Shown here: positions 48,395 to 57,674 of the stretch, in pieces
How the letters are laid out: each line of letters starts with the position of its first letter
Numbering within the stretch: the stretch's first letter is position 1
Assembly (NCBI RefSeq): GCF_013184805.1
Contig: NZ_JAATNG010000001.1
Coordinates: 2,046,001 to 2,110,000 of the forward strand
Direction: 5' to 3'
From: Pseudoruegeria sp. HB172150
GTDB lineage: Bacteria; Pseudomonadota; Alphaproteobacteria; Rhodobacterales; Rhodobacteraceae
DNA length: 64,000 bases
Program-made: the position numbers and the translations under genes
Notes under the pieces: generated by a model
Seen by the model: the letters and a program-made list of their open reading frames with translations, nothing else
The model's database searches: none
What the model was told of the DNA's origin: nothing

Positions 48395-49675
48395 TCAGAA
48401 AGTACCGAATTCGCCGGCTTCGTACATTTCCTTACGCATCTCTTCGAGGCGCGCGAGCTCTTCATCGAAGGCTGCCCGGTCTTTGGTCGCGCCGAAGCGG
48501 GTAAAGGCGTTTCCGAGGTCTTCCTTGAAACCCGACGGCATCAGCACATAAAGGTTCGGCAGCACGATCGCGTCTTCGGAAACGAGCTTGTCGTATTCCA
48601 TTTTGGCGATCGGATCGTAGAACGACGGATCTATCTCGTTGCTGGGCGCGATGGAACCTTTCGCCGCGTTGAATGCCTGTTGTGCCTCTGGCGAAGCGGC
48701 CGCGGCGGCGAATTTCATGCCGAGGTCGGTTTCCTCGCCCTTAAGCACAACGATCACGTCTGACTGGAAGATGGTGACGTTCTGAAGGCTCGGCGCCGGA
48801 AAGAAGCTGTATTCCTCGTTCGGCGTCCAGCCCCGCTGACGCATATAGCCCGAGGCCCAGTCGCCCATGTTGTACATCGCGACTTCGCCGGCCATCAGGC
48901 GGTCGAGCCCGTCCGACCAGACGCCCCCGGTCCATTCATCATCGAAGTATTTGACGAAATGTGCCTCGAACAGGTCCACCGCTTCCACGAAGCGCGGATC
49001 GTCCAACGGCATCATGCCGCCGACAAATTCCCAGTACCCGTCGGCTCCCGCCGCGTCGAACAGGGCAGCGTAGAACTGATAGATGGTCCATGCAGCCGAG
49101 CCACCACCGGAAGTCAGCGCGACATAGCCGTTTTCCTCGAGCGTCGTGGCGACCTCGTCCCATTCCTCCCATGTCGTGGGCACTTCCAGCCCGAGCTCCT
49201 CGAAGATCCCCTTGTTGTACCAGGTGTTGCCCAGCATGCTCATCGCGAAGGGCAGACCGTATTTCTCGTCGCCGTAAGAAATCACCTGGATCAGACCCTC
49301 GGGGAAGATCTCGTCACCGTTGATTTGTTCCCAGGCCTCGGTCAGAGGCACCAGGCGGCCGCTCTGGGCGAGCTGGTTCAGCTCCAGCCCGGCGGAGACC
49401 TGATAGGCCATCGGCGGCACGCCCCCCATCAGCGACACCTGCACCTGCTGGCGCAGGCCGGCCGAGCCGCCCGGCACGACGCGGTGCGTGAACTCTTCGT
49501 CGATTTTGCTTTTGGCGACTTCCATCATGCCTTCGACGCCTTCAAGCTCGCCGCCGGCCCCCAGGTAGTGCCAGAATTCCTTGACTTGCTGCGCCGACAC
49601 CGGTCCAGCCAGCGCGGTCGACGCAAGCGCAGCGGCAGCCAAACCCGTGCGCAATTTTGCGAATACTCCGTTCAT
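48395..49675 (-). CDS. Extracellular solute-binding protein, family 1
   Basis: 426 residues from ATG 49675 (GAGG seven bases upstream; an ATG at 49681 is also possible). The signal peptide ends near ALAGPVSAQQ. The fold is that of sugar-binding MalE/UgpB proteins, with VKEFWHYLGAGGELEGVEGM at the mature start and AAAAASPEAQQAFNAAKGS near residue 330. It captures the substrate in the periplasm for the following permeases. The first gene of a binding-protein / permease / permease operon, divergent from the second M81 operon. Confidence 0.92.
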   Translation of the reverse strand: MNGVFAKLRTGLAAAALASTALAGPVSAQQVKEFWHYLGAGGELEGVEGMMEVAKSKIDEEFTHRVVPGGSAGLRQQVQVSLMGGVPPMAYQVSAGLELNQLAQSGRLVPLTEAWEQINGDEIFPEGLIQVISYGDEKYGLPFAMSMLGNTWYNKGIFEELGLEVPTTWEEWDEVATTLEENGYVALTSGGGSAAWTIYQFYAALFDAAGADGYWEFVGGMMPLDDPRFVEAVDLFEAHFVKYFDDEWTGGVWSDGLDRLMAGEVAMYNMGDWASGYMRQRGWTPNEEYSFFPAPSLQNVTIFQSDVIVVLKGEETDLGMKFAAAAASPEAQQAFNAAKGSIAPSNEIDPSFYDPIAKMEYDKLVSEDAIVLPNLYVLMPSGFKEDLGNAFTRFGATKDRAAFDEELARLEEMRKEMYEAGEFGTF

Positions 49676-50015
49676 TTCCATACCTCTCCTGCGGTGCTGA
49701 GATCACTCTCGCGGATGAAATCAATTTATTCCGATTTCACAAAAAAATAAAAAATGGATACCGTCACGAGTCAATCTTTCTCTGAGCGGCGCCGGGAGAT
49801 TCGTAAAAATGCCTGAAAAATGGTCAAAATCTAACCTGGAGGCGACCCTGCGCCAAAAAAAAACGCGGCGATCTGGGCTAATTTTGACGGGATTAAAGAA
49901 TAATACCGAATTTCCCGCATGGTGCGACTGGTCCGCTTGACGGCGAACGGTAGCGCCGACAGACTTTTATCCGACCACCAGAAAAACATATCGCAACGCC
50001 AGAAAGGATGCACCG
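49676..50015. other. Divergent control region between ABC and M81 operons
   Basis: A 340-base AT-rich gap with several A runs (49740-49755, 49855-49863). It contains TCGTAAAAAT at 49801-49810, identical to the half site before the ROK gene. Promoters for both divergent operons must lie here; I cannot assign -35 and -10 boxes with confidence. Confidence 0.5.
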
Positions 50016-51530
50016 ATGACATCGAAGCGCATAGCCGTGCTCGGGTTCAGACATGAAGCCATGATCGCCTGCCCGTTCCTGACCGATGAAAGCACGACGA
50101 TGACATGGTACCTTGATGAGTTGCTCGACGTGCCCGTGACGACCCTGACAGGTGTCTTCGACACGATCGCGGCGGAAGACGGTTTCGAAGCGGTGCCACT
50201 TCTGTTCTGCCGCACCCTGCCCGGAGGCGGGTTCGAACGCGGACTATACGAAAAGATGAAGGGCGACTCGCTAAACCTGCTGAAAGAGCACGGCCTCTTT
50301 GATGGAGTCCTTGTCCTGAACCACGGTGCGGGAGAAACGGACGGGCTGGGTGTGCATGCCGATACCGATTACATCGTCGCGGTCCGCGAGGTGGTCGGCC
50401 CGGACATCCCGATTACGGTACCTTTCGACCACCACGGGCAGGTCACACAGGAACTGCTCGACGCCATCGACGCGATGGCCTGCCTGCGCACCGCGCCGCA
50501 CCGGGACAATTACGAGACCAGCGTCCGCGCGACGAAACAGCTCATCGACATCATGAAGACCGGCCGCAAACCGAAGAAGGCTGCGGTGCATATCCCGATG
50601 ATGATCCCTGGCGAGAAATGCATGACCGATTACGCCCCCGCAAAGGACCTGTTCGGCATGCTGCCCGACTACGACGCCCTGCCCGGCGTGACCGAGGCGC
50701 ATATCTTCGTGGGCTTTGGCTGGAACGACTTGCCGTGGTGCGGGATGAAGGCCGTTGTCACCCATGAAACGAGTGAGGAAGAGGCGCTGCGCCTGGCGCG
50801 CGAGATCGCTGACAAGGTCTGGGCCCGGCGAAAGGAATTCGGGCTGAAGATGCCCACTGCTGGCGTGCGCGAGGGGCTGGAGCAGGCCGCAGCTGCGCCG
50901 GAGAAGATAATCTACCTCGCCGATTCTGGCGACAACACCACCTGCGGCGCTGGTGGCGACCTGACATTCGTGCTGCAGGAAGCCATCGACCTGGACATGC
51001 AAGACATCATCATCGGTGGCATCTATGCGCCAGACCTCGTCGACCAGTGCATCGCGGCAGGCGTGGACAGCGAGGTGACTCTGGAGCTTGGCCACCACAT
51101 CTCTGCCCGCAAGCAGATCAAGACGGTGACGGCGAAGGTTCTGGCGAGCGGCGATGCCGTGGACACATCCGCTTACACCAACCTGCGCGGCAACGACTCG
51201 CCCTGGGCCAAGGTGCAGATCGGCGGCGTCATCGCCACCTTCCATTCCGCGCGCGTCTCTTTCACCGGGCCGGGACATTTCGAGGCGGTGGGCGTCGATC
51301 CGACCGCGCACAAGATCTACGTGGTCAAGGTCGGCTACCTGCATCCGCAGCAGGAAGACATCATGAACCGCAACATTTGCCTTCTGTCCGAAGGCGTCGG
51401 CGCGCTGGATTTCACCCTGCTGGAATACAGCAAGGTCAAACGCCCCTGCTTCCCGATGGACGGAGACATGGAGTGGAGCTCGATCGAAGGCGTATTCGAG
51501 GGCAACAAGGGGCTGCTCGCCACCGCCTGA
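50016..51530 (+). CDS. M81 (MlrC-like) metallopeptidase, copy 2
   Basis: 504 residues. Family motifs: LNHGAGETDGLGVHADTDYI near residue 108, PFDHHGQVTQELLDAIDAM near residue 135, LRTAPHRDNYETS near residue 158, and ADSGDNTTCGAGGDLTFVLQ near residue 308. The DxH and PHRD residues are kept, so metal binding is expected. It is more diverged from copies 1 and 3 than those are from each other (DHHG instead of DLHG), which suggests a different substrate or step. First gene of a five-gene run M81-MFS-MFS-M81-GMC. Confidence 0.87.
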   Translation: MTSKRIAVLGFRHEAMIACPFLTDESTTMTWYLDELLDVPVTTLTGVFDTIAAEDGFEAVPLLFCRTLPGGGFERGLYEKMKGDSLNLLKEHGLFDGVLVLNHGAGETDGLGVHADTDYIVAVREVVGPDIPITVPFDHHGQVTQELLDAIDAMACLRTAPHRDNYETSVRATKQLIDIMKTGRKPKKAAVHIPMMIPGEKCMTDYAPAKDLFGMLPDYDALPGVTEAHIFVGFGWNDLPWCGMKAVVTHETSEEEALRLAREIADKVWARRKEFGLKMPTAGVREGLEQAAAAPEKIIYLADSGDNTTCGAGGDLTFVLQEAIDLDMQDIIIGGIYAPDLVDQCIAAGVDSEVTLELGHHISARKQIKTVTAKVLASGDAVDTSAYTNLRGNDSPWAKVQIGGVIATFHSARVSFTGPGHFEAVGVDPTAHKIYVVKVGYLHPQQEDIMNRNICLLSEGVGALDFTLLEYSKVKRPCFPMDGDMEWSSIEGVFEGNKGLLATA

Positions 51531-51543
51531 CGCAGGTTTCGCC

Positions 51544-52749
51544 GTGTTCCAGTCACCTCCCAGCGGGATGCTGTCACGCATCCCGCACCTCTACCGCGTA
51601 TCGGCGTTCTATTTCTGGCTGATGGGGACGACGGCGCTGGCCACGCCGTATCTTGCCATCTGGCTCAGCGGGCGGGGCCTGACCGAACAGCAGATCGGTT
51701 TCGTCAACGCCGCGCCCTTCGCCGCGGTGCTGGCCTTCAACCTGATCGTCGGCCGCGTGGCCGACCTGCTGTTCACCTGGCGCACCACCATCGTCGCCGG
51801 GGTTACGGTCGCAGCGTTAACGCCACTTGGCCTGCTTTTCGCGGATCGCTTTTGGATCTTCGCCCTGTGCTGGCTCCTGGTGTTGCTGCCTGTGCACGTG
51901 ACGATCCCCGTCACCGATGCGGCCAGCGCGCGGATCGCGCGGCGCGAGGGCCGCAGCTATGCGGATATCCGCGTCTGGGCCACCATCGGCCACATGCTGA
52001 TCACAGCCGGGTCCGGCTTCGTGATCGGCGCCTTCGGCATCGCGGCATTCCTGCCGCTGCTGTTCCTGATCTCGGGCATGCGCCTGCTGACCGGGCTTGC
52101 CCTGCCAGAGATGCGGCGGGCGGAAACGGCCGGGCCGGAGACCGGGGCGCCGCCGCCCGCCGGTATGGCACAGTTCCGCCGCGCTTGGTTCGTGCTGCCC
52201 TTGCTGGCCGCCGCCACGATCAACGCCTCGCACCTGATGCAGAATGCCTTCGGCGCTCTCTACTGGGCGCAGGCGGGGCTAAGCAGCGGGCAGATCGGGT
52301 TGCTCTGGGCAACGGCGACGGCCTCCGAGATCGTACTGATGTTCAGCTTCGGCAAGCTATCCCGGCTCGCCTCGGCGCGCTGGATGCTGGCCGCCGCGGG
52401 GATTGTCGCCGCAATCCGCTGGGCCGGATTGGCGCTGGAACCAGGATTCTGGGTTCTGGCCGGGCTGCAGGTGCTGCACATGTTCTCGTTCGGCCTAAGT
52501 TACCTCGCCACCATCGCCTTCGTGGTGAACTGGACGGATGACGCGGTGGCCGCGCGCGCGCAAAGCATCGTTTCGGTGATGCGTCAGTCAATGGCCGCCG
52601 TGGTGCTGATCGGCTTCGGCGCCCTCGCCGAACGCGCAGGCGCCTCTGCCTATTTCGCCGCATCGGCGTTGAGCCTTGTTGCGGTGGCACTGGTGCTTGG
52701 GTCGCTCTGGCTGATGCCGCCGAACCGGCTGGAACGGACGCCCGCATGA
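51544..52749 (+). CDS. MFS transporter (HcaT/LacY-like)
   Basis: 401 residues from GTG 51544, with about twelve membrane segments. The start SRIPHLYRVSAFYFWLMGTT, the loop LSGRGLTEQQIGFVNAAPF and the shape of the second half resemble the MFS_1-like group with HcaT (phenylpropionate) and nucleoside or sugar symporters. It probably moves a small organic acid or sugar-like compound by proton symport. It lies 13 bases after the M81 gene and overlaps the next transporter gene by four bases. Confidence 0.82.
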   Translation: MFQSPPSGMLSRIPHLYRVSAFYFWLMGTTALATPYLAIWLSGRGLTEQQIGFVNAAPFAAVLAFNLIVGRVADLLFTWRTTIVAGVTVAALTPLGLLFADRFWIFALCWLLVLLPVHVTIPVTDAASARIARREGRSYADIRVWATIGHMLITAGSGFVIGAFGIAAFLPLLFLISGMRLLTGLALPEMRRAETAGPETGAPPPAGMAQFRRAWFVLPLLAAATINASHLMQNAFGALYWAQAGLSSGQIGLLWATATASEIVLMFSFGKLSRLASARWMLAAAGIVAAIRWAGLALEPGFWVLAGLQVLHMFSFGLSYLATIAFVVNWTDDAVAARAQSIVSVMRQSMAAVVLIGFGALAERAGASAYFAASALSLVAVALVLGSLWLMPPNRLERTPA

Positions 52750-54173
52750 CCACGACGACAGAGAGCCAGCTAAATCGCACCAAGCCGCAGGCAGAGGGTA
52801 ACCCCTACTGGCGCCGTGCCGCGCTGGTGCTTGGCATCTGTTTCCTGATGGAACAGCTCGATACCGGCGCAGTGATGGTCGCAATCCCGGAAATGGCGCG
52901 CGAATTCGGCGAGGCGCCGGCGCGGATGGGGCTGGTGATCACGTCCTACATGCTGACGCTGGCCGTGTTCATCCCGATCAGCGGCTGGGTCGCCGACCGA
53001 TACGGTGCAAAGCGCGTGTTCCTTTGCGCCGTCTGCGCCTATATGGCCGGCTCGCTATGTTCGGCCGCCGCCGGAACGCTGGGCCAACTGATCGCCGCGC
53101 GGATGCTGCAGGGCGTGGCCACATCGATGATGGCGCCGGTCGGGCGGCTGATGCTGTTGCGCAGTGTGTCTCGCGCCGATATCGTCCGCGGTATCACCCT
53201 GATGTCGACGCCCGCCATGATCGGCCCGGTGGTGGGGCCACTGATTGGCGGGCTGGCGGTCAGCTTCGGCTCCTGGCGCTGGATCTTCCTGATGAACCTG
53301 CCGATCAGCCTGTTCCTGCTGGTCGCAGCGGCGCGGGTGCTGCATCCCCAGCCGCCGCAGAAGGTCGGGCGCCTGGACCTTCTGGGATTCCTTCTTTGCG
53401 GCCTTGCCCTTCTGGGGGCGCAGGCGGCGGCAGAGAACCTCGGCGGCGCGTTCCTTCCCGCCTGGCTCGGCTGGAGCGCGGCGGGCGTAGCGGTAGCCGC
53501 AGGGGCCGCCTACTTCGCCCATACGCGGCGCGTGACGCGCCCGGTGCTGAGGCTTGGCCTGTTCCGCTATCGCAGCTTCCGCATCGGGGTTATCGCAGGT
53601 GGGCTTGGCCGCATCGGCTTGACCGGCATCGTGTTCCTTTTGCAGCTTCAGCTTCAGGTCGGCTTCGGACTCGCGCCGCACATCGCCGGCGGGCTGGTGT
53701 TCATCCTCGGCCTCGGCTCGCTGCTGGCCAAGCTGTTCACCGCGCGCATCTTCGCCTGGCTGGGCTTTCGACGTGCGCTGATCCTGAACAGCCTGATCGC
53801 CGGGGCGCTGACCGCGTCGCTGGCGCTGCTGACGCCTGCGACGCCACAGGTCATCATATTGATGCTGCTGCTGATCATCGGCAGCGTCCGGTCGTGGCAC
53901 TACAACGGCAGCAACGCACTGAGCTATGCAGAGCTGCCGAAACGGCGGCAGACCGAGGGCGTGACGCTCGGCAGCGTGCTGCAGCAGCTTACAATGGCGC
54001 TTGGCGTGACCCTGTCGGCGATCCTCGTGGCGTGGATCGGCGACGACGGCGGCTACGCGACGGGCTTCATCGTTCTGGGGCTGTTTCCCGCGGCGGCGGC
54101 GCTCGGGTTCCTTCGCCTGACGCCGACGGACGGGCTGGAAGCCAGCGGACGATCCAAAAGCGAAAGGTCCTGA
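52746..54173 (+). CDS. MFS transporter, DHA2 (EmrB/QacA) family
   Basis: 475 residues with about fourteen membrane segments. QLDTGAVMVAIPEMAREFG near residue 37, SGWVADRYGAKRVFLCAVCA near residue 79 (motif A) and TPAMIGPVVGPLIGGLAVSF near residue 156 (motif C) are typical of drug/proton antiporters. Next to a catabolic operon it may export a toxic intermediate or the substrate itself. It is translationally coupled to the preceding MFS gene and ends two bases before the third M81 gene. Confidence 0.88.
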   Translation: MTTTTESQLNRTKPQAEGNPYWRRAALVLGICFLMEQLDTGAVMVAIPEMAREFGEAPARMGLVITSYMLTLAVFIPISGWVADRYGAKRVFLCAVCAYMAGSLCSAAAGTLGQLIAARMLQGVATSMMAPVGRLMLLRSVSRADIVRGITLMSTPAMIGPVVGPLIGGLAVSFGSWRWIFLMNLPISLFLLVAAARVLHPQPPQKVGRLDLLGFLLCGLALLGAQAAAENLGGAFLPAWLGWSAAGVAVAAGAAYFAHTRRVTRPVLRLGLFRYRSFRIGVIAGGLGRIGLTGIVFLLQLQLQVGFGLAPHIAGGLVFILGLGSLLAKLFTARIFAWLGFRRALILNSLIAGALTASLALLTPATPQVIILMLLLIIGSVRSWHYNGSNALSYAELPKRRQTEGVTLGSVLQQLTMALGVTLSAILVAWIGDDGGYATGFIVLGLFPAAAALGFLRLTPTDGLEASGRSKSERS

Positions 54174-54175
54174 CG

Positions 54176-55666
54176 ATGCGCATCGCGATCACCGGAATAT
54201 CCATAGAGATGATGCTGTCCTCGCCGCTGCCGACAGAGTCCAAAGACCTGCAGGCCTATTCCGCCGAGGAAATGTGGTCGCAGGACCTCTGGATGATACG
54301 CGGCATGCTGGCCCGCTTGGACGAAGAACCAGATGTGGAGCCGGTGCCGCTGTCCTGGACCACGGCGCTGCCGGGCGGCTCAATGACCGCCGAATCCTAT
54401 GCCGGGGTGAAGGCGCAGGTGCTGGATGGAATGGCGGCGCAGGGGCCGTTCGACGGTGTGCTGCTGGCCAATCACGGCGCACTGGAGGTGGCAGGTCTGG
54501 GCCGCGATGCCGATACCGATTTCGTCGAAGCGATCCGCGCGGCTGTGGGGCCGGATATCCCGATCGGCGTCTCGCTCGACCTGCACGGCGACATGACCGA
54601 GGGACTGCTACGCGCGGGAACCGTGTTCTCGGTTCTGCGCACCGCACCACATCGCGACGATGCAGAAACCGGGCGTCGGGCTGCGGATCAGTTGCTGCAG
54701 GTCATCCGCACCGGGATCCGGCCCGCAAAAGCCGCGGTGAAGATCCCTATCCTTGTTCCCGGCGAAACGGCCGTGACCGCCCTGCCCCCGGCGCGACAGC
54801 TCTATGGATGCCTGCCGGACTATGACAGCGTTCCGGGCATGATGGAGGCCAATATCCTGCTCGGCTTTGCCTGGAACGACCGTCCGTGGACCTCCGTAAC
54901 TGCTTTCGCGGTGAGCGAAGGCGATGCAGAACTGGCAAATGCTCAGGCGCTCGATCTCGCCCGGCGGATCTGGGCGGAACGCGCCGAGTTCCGGCTGCGG
55001 ATGGAGACCGCCGGACTGTCCGAGGGATTGGAACTCGCAGCAGGTTCCGCTGCGCGCCCGGTCTTCGTTTCGGATTCCGGCGACAACACGACAGCTGGCG
55101 CGCCGGGTGACCTTACAACGGTACTGCAGGCGGCTCTCGATGCCGGCCTGGCAAACACCGTCGTCGCCGGTATCACCGCGCCGGAAACCGTCCGGAAACT
55201 GAGCGCTGCGGGCCCTGGCGCAACAGTCGAACTGGACCTTGGTTCAGAGCATGTTTCCGCTCCCGCCACACACCGAACCGTACGCGCAGAGGTGATCGCT
55301 GCAGCACCGGAACTGGAACTTGGCGGCTTCCAGCCCTACCGCTCGCGCGAGGGCGCGTGGGCCGTAGCCCGGATTGGTGGCATCCTCGCCACCTTCCACG
55401 ACTCACCGGTCGGCATCACAACGCCCGCGCATTTCCGCGCCATGGGCATCGACCCGGAAGCGCATGATATCTACGTGGTCAAACTCGGCTACCTGCACCC
55501 GCAGCTCGAGGATGTCGCCGCTCGCCATATCCTTCTAACCAGCCCCGGATGCTCCGCTCTGGACCTGTCTGCACTGGAGTGGAGCAAGATCGACCGCCCG
55601 ATGTGGCCGCTGGACACAGAGGACGACTGGGACGCCGCAACCGCGCTATACGTCTGCGATGGATGA
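54176..55666 (+). CDS. M81 (MlrC-like) metallopeptidase, copy 3
   Basis: 496 residues from ATG 54176. Motifs: LLANHGALEVAGLGRDADTD near residue 98, SLDLHGDMTEGLL near residue 137, LRTAPHRDDAETGRRAADQ near residue 158 and SDSGDNTTAGAPGDLTTVLQ near residue 297. It resembles copy 1 closely in layout (the WSQDLWMIRGML block against FGEELFLMRGVL), so copies 1 and 3 form one subgroup. The last eight bases overlap the GMC oxidoreductase start (ATGGATGA). The substrate is unknown. Confidence 0.88.
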   Translation: MRIAITGISIEMMLSSPLPTESKDLQAYSAEEMWSQDLWMIRGMLARLDEEPDVEPVPLSWTTALPGGSMTAESYAGVKAQVLDGMAAQGPFDGVLLANHGALEVAGLGRDADTDFVEAIRAAVGPDIPIGVSLDLHGDMTEGLLRAGTVFSVLRTAPHRDDAETGRRAADQLLQVIRTGIRPAKAAVKIPILVPGETAVTALPPARQLYGCLPDYDSVPGMMEANILLGFAWNDRPWTSVTAFAVSEGDAELANAQALDLARRIWAERAEFRLRMETAGLSEGLELAAGSAARPVFVSDSGDNTTAGAPGDLTTVLQAALDAGLANTVVAGITAPETVRKLSAAGPGATVELDLGSEHVSAPATHRTVRAEVIAAAPELELGGFQPYRSREGAWAVARIGGILATFHDSPVGITTPAHFRAMGIDPEAHDIYVVKLGYLHPQLEDVAARHILLTSPGCSALDLSALEWSKIDRPMWPLDTEDDWDAATALYVCDG

Positions 55667-57674
55667 CCTGCTGCGTCAGATCTGCGATGCCATCGCCCCG
55701 GACCCGGACGGCGGAGCAATTGCTGCGGGCGCCCTGCCATATGTCGAAAACTGCCTCGCAGAAGACGACGGCACGGTCCGCAACGGGATCGAGCGTCTCC
55801 GCGGTATTGCGGATGGGGACCTGCGCGGGCACTTGCACGAGGTAGAAGACGAACCTTGGTTCCGGCAGCTATCCGAATGGGTGGCCGAGGGCATTTATGC
55901 CGACCCCGGAAACGGCGGGAACCGCGACGGTCGTGGCTGGGCATGGATCGGGTTCTCCGATCCGCGCGGAACGGTTGAAGCACCTCGCACTACACCACCT
56001 CCTGCCCCGGCACTGACCCGCGACCGCCAGTTCGTCGATGTGATCGTCGTCGGTGCAGGCGCAGGTGGAACCGTCTGCGCGGCGGAGCTGGCTCTGAACG
56101 GGAAGCAGGTGCTGCTGATCGAACGCGGCGACTGGCTGACGCCGCAGGACGATCCGCGCGACCATCTGCGCAATCACCGCAATCCGCGCTACGGTCATAA
56201 CACCGGGCCGGACGACAGCGACGGCGCGCGGGTCTTAATTGGCCCGGACGGCGCGGCGCGGGAGTTTGCCCCGCACGAGCCGGGCTATTCCAACAATGCC
56301 GCCTGCGTCGGTGGCGGCACCTTCGTCTACGGCGCCCAGGCCTGGCGGTTCCATCCCGACGATTTTCGCATGGCCTCCCGCTATGGCACGCCGGAGGGAT
56401 CCTCGCTGGCCGACTGGCCGTTCGGTTATGAAGAGATGGAGCGCTGGTATGCGCGGGCGGAGGCCGAGATCGGCGTGGCGGGTCCGTCCGGTCGTCTGCC
56501 GCACGAACCGTTTCGTTCAGCCGACCTGCCGATGCCGCCTGTCCCGCAATATGAAAGCGCGCGGGTACTCAGTGAAGGTGCCCGAAGGTTGGGGATCGGG
56601 ACCTTCGTTCCTCCACTGGCCGTCAACACCGTCCCCCGACAGGACCGGCCCGCCTGTATCGAATGCGCAACCTGCGTCGGGTTTCCCTGCCCGGTGGATG
56701 CCAAGAACGGGACCCAGAACACAGTCCTGCCGCGAGCACTCGCTACGGGAAACCTGACGCTCGCCACCAGAACTGTCGTCCAGCGGCTGCAAACCGACAG
56801 CGCCGGAACGGTCACCGGGGTTTCCGTGGTTCGCGAGGGCCTCAACGGCCCGGAAGAATTGACGATCAATGCGGAAACCGTGGTTCTCGCCGCCGGCGCA
56901 ATCGAGACCGCGCGCCTGCTGCTGCTCTCCGCTTCCGGACGCGAACCGGAAGGGCTCGGCAACGGTGCCGGGCTAGTCGGGCGAAACCTGCAGGGACATA
57001 CCTATCCCACAGTCTACGGCCGTTTTGACACGCAGGCGCACCCGGATCGCGGGCCCGGTGTCAGCATCGCCACGACAGAATGGACGCATGGCAATCCCGG
57101 CGTGATCGGCGGCGCGATGATGGCCGACGACTTCATCATGGTACCTGCGCAGTTCTGGCGGCAGGCGCTGCCGCCGCGCCTGAAACACTGGGGCGCCGAG
57201 CCACACGCCTTCATGCATGACAACTACCGCCGTGTGACGCAGGTGAAGGGTCCGGTGCAAGAGATCCCGTCGCCCGCCTGCAGGGTGGAACTGGACCCGA
57301 ATGTCCGGGACAAGTGGGGTCGCCCGGTGGCCCGGCTCTCCGGCGTGGTGCATCCGGAAACCACACGGACGGCGGCGTACCTGCTCGACCGCGCGCGGGA
57401 CTGGTTGCTGGCGTCCGACGCACGGGAAACATGGGGAGAGGTCCCGAAACCAAAGCTTTCGGCATACCAGCATCAGGCGGGCACCTGCCGTATCGGCAAG
57501 TCGCCTGAAACATCTGTCTGCACGCCAGAGGGGCGCGTCTGGGGCCATGAAAACCTGTGGATCGCCGATGCCTCGCTGCATCCGACGAATGGCGCATTCA
57601 ACCCGGTTCTGACGATCATGGCGATGGGGTTTCGCACCGCGTCCCTCATCGCGCCGCGGCTTTCTCAGGTATGA
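55659..57674 (+). CDS. GMC oxidoreductase fused to gluconate-2-dehydrogenase subunit-3-like domain
   Basis: 671 residues. About 1-115 resemble gluconate 2-dehydrogenase subunit 3 (WVAEGIYADPGNGGNRDGRG, then WAWIGFSDP). The rest is a GMC flavoenzyme: FAD motif VIVVGAGAGGTVCAAELALN near residue 130, ACVGGGTFVYGAQAWRF near residue 221, CATCVGFPCPVDAKNGTQN (a cysteine-rich patch), and a C-terminal HQAGTCRIGKS with NGAFNPVLTIMAMG holding the catalytic His-Asn pair. It would oxidise an alcohol or sugar acid. No Tat signal is seen in front of the fused domain and no cytochrome subunit is nearby, so the electron acceptor is unclear. Confidence 0.87.
   Translation: MDDLLRQICDAIAPDPDGGAIAAGALPYVENCLAEDDGTVRNGIERLRGIADGDLRGHLHEVEDEPWFRQLSEWVAEGIYADPGNGGNRDGRGWAWIGFSDPRGTVEAPRTTPPPAPALTRDRQFVDVIVVGAGAGGTVCAAELALNGKQVLLIERGDWLTPQDDPRDHLRNHRNPRYGHNTGPDDSDGARVLIGPDGAAREFAPHEPGYSNNAACVGGGTFVYGAQAWRFHPDDFRMASRYGTPEGSSLADWPFGYEEMERWYARAEAEIGVAGPSGRLPHEPFRSADLPMPPVPQYESARVLSEGARRLGIGTFVPPLAVNTVPRQDRPACIECATCVGFPCPVDAKNGTQNTVLPRALATGNLTLATRTVVQRLQTDSAGTVTGVSVVREGLNGPEELTINAETVVLAAGAIETARLLLLSASGREPEGLGNGAGLVGRNLQGHTYPTVYGRFDTQAHPDRGPGVSIATTEWTHGNPGVIGGAMMADDFIMVPAQFWRQALPPRLKHWGAEPHAFMHDNYRRVTQVKGPVQEIPSPACRVELDPNVRDKWGRPVARLSGVVHPETTRTAAYLLDRARDWLLASDARETWGEVPKPKLSAYQHQAGTCRIGKSPETSVCTPEGRVWGHENLWIADASLHPTNGAFNPVLTIMAMGFRTASLIAPRLSQV

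Noticed and set aside
53024-54175. Long forward open frame running through the DHA2 transporter gene into the third M81 gene (880 codons in all)
   Set aside because: The first 384 codons lie out of frame over a clear MFS gene and are rich in Arg, Gly and Pro, as expected for an alternative frame in high-GC DNA. The real M81 start is the ATG at 54176.
40955-55666. Microcystin degradation cluster
   Set aside because: Only mlrC-like genes are present; no MlrA-type membrane protease, MlrB-type serine enzyme or MlrD next to them, and regulator and transporters point to a smaller sugar- or amide-like substrate.
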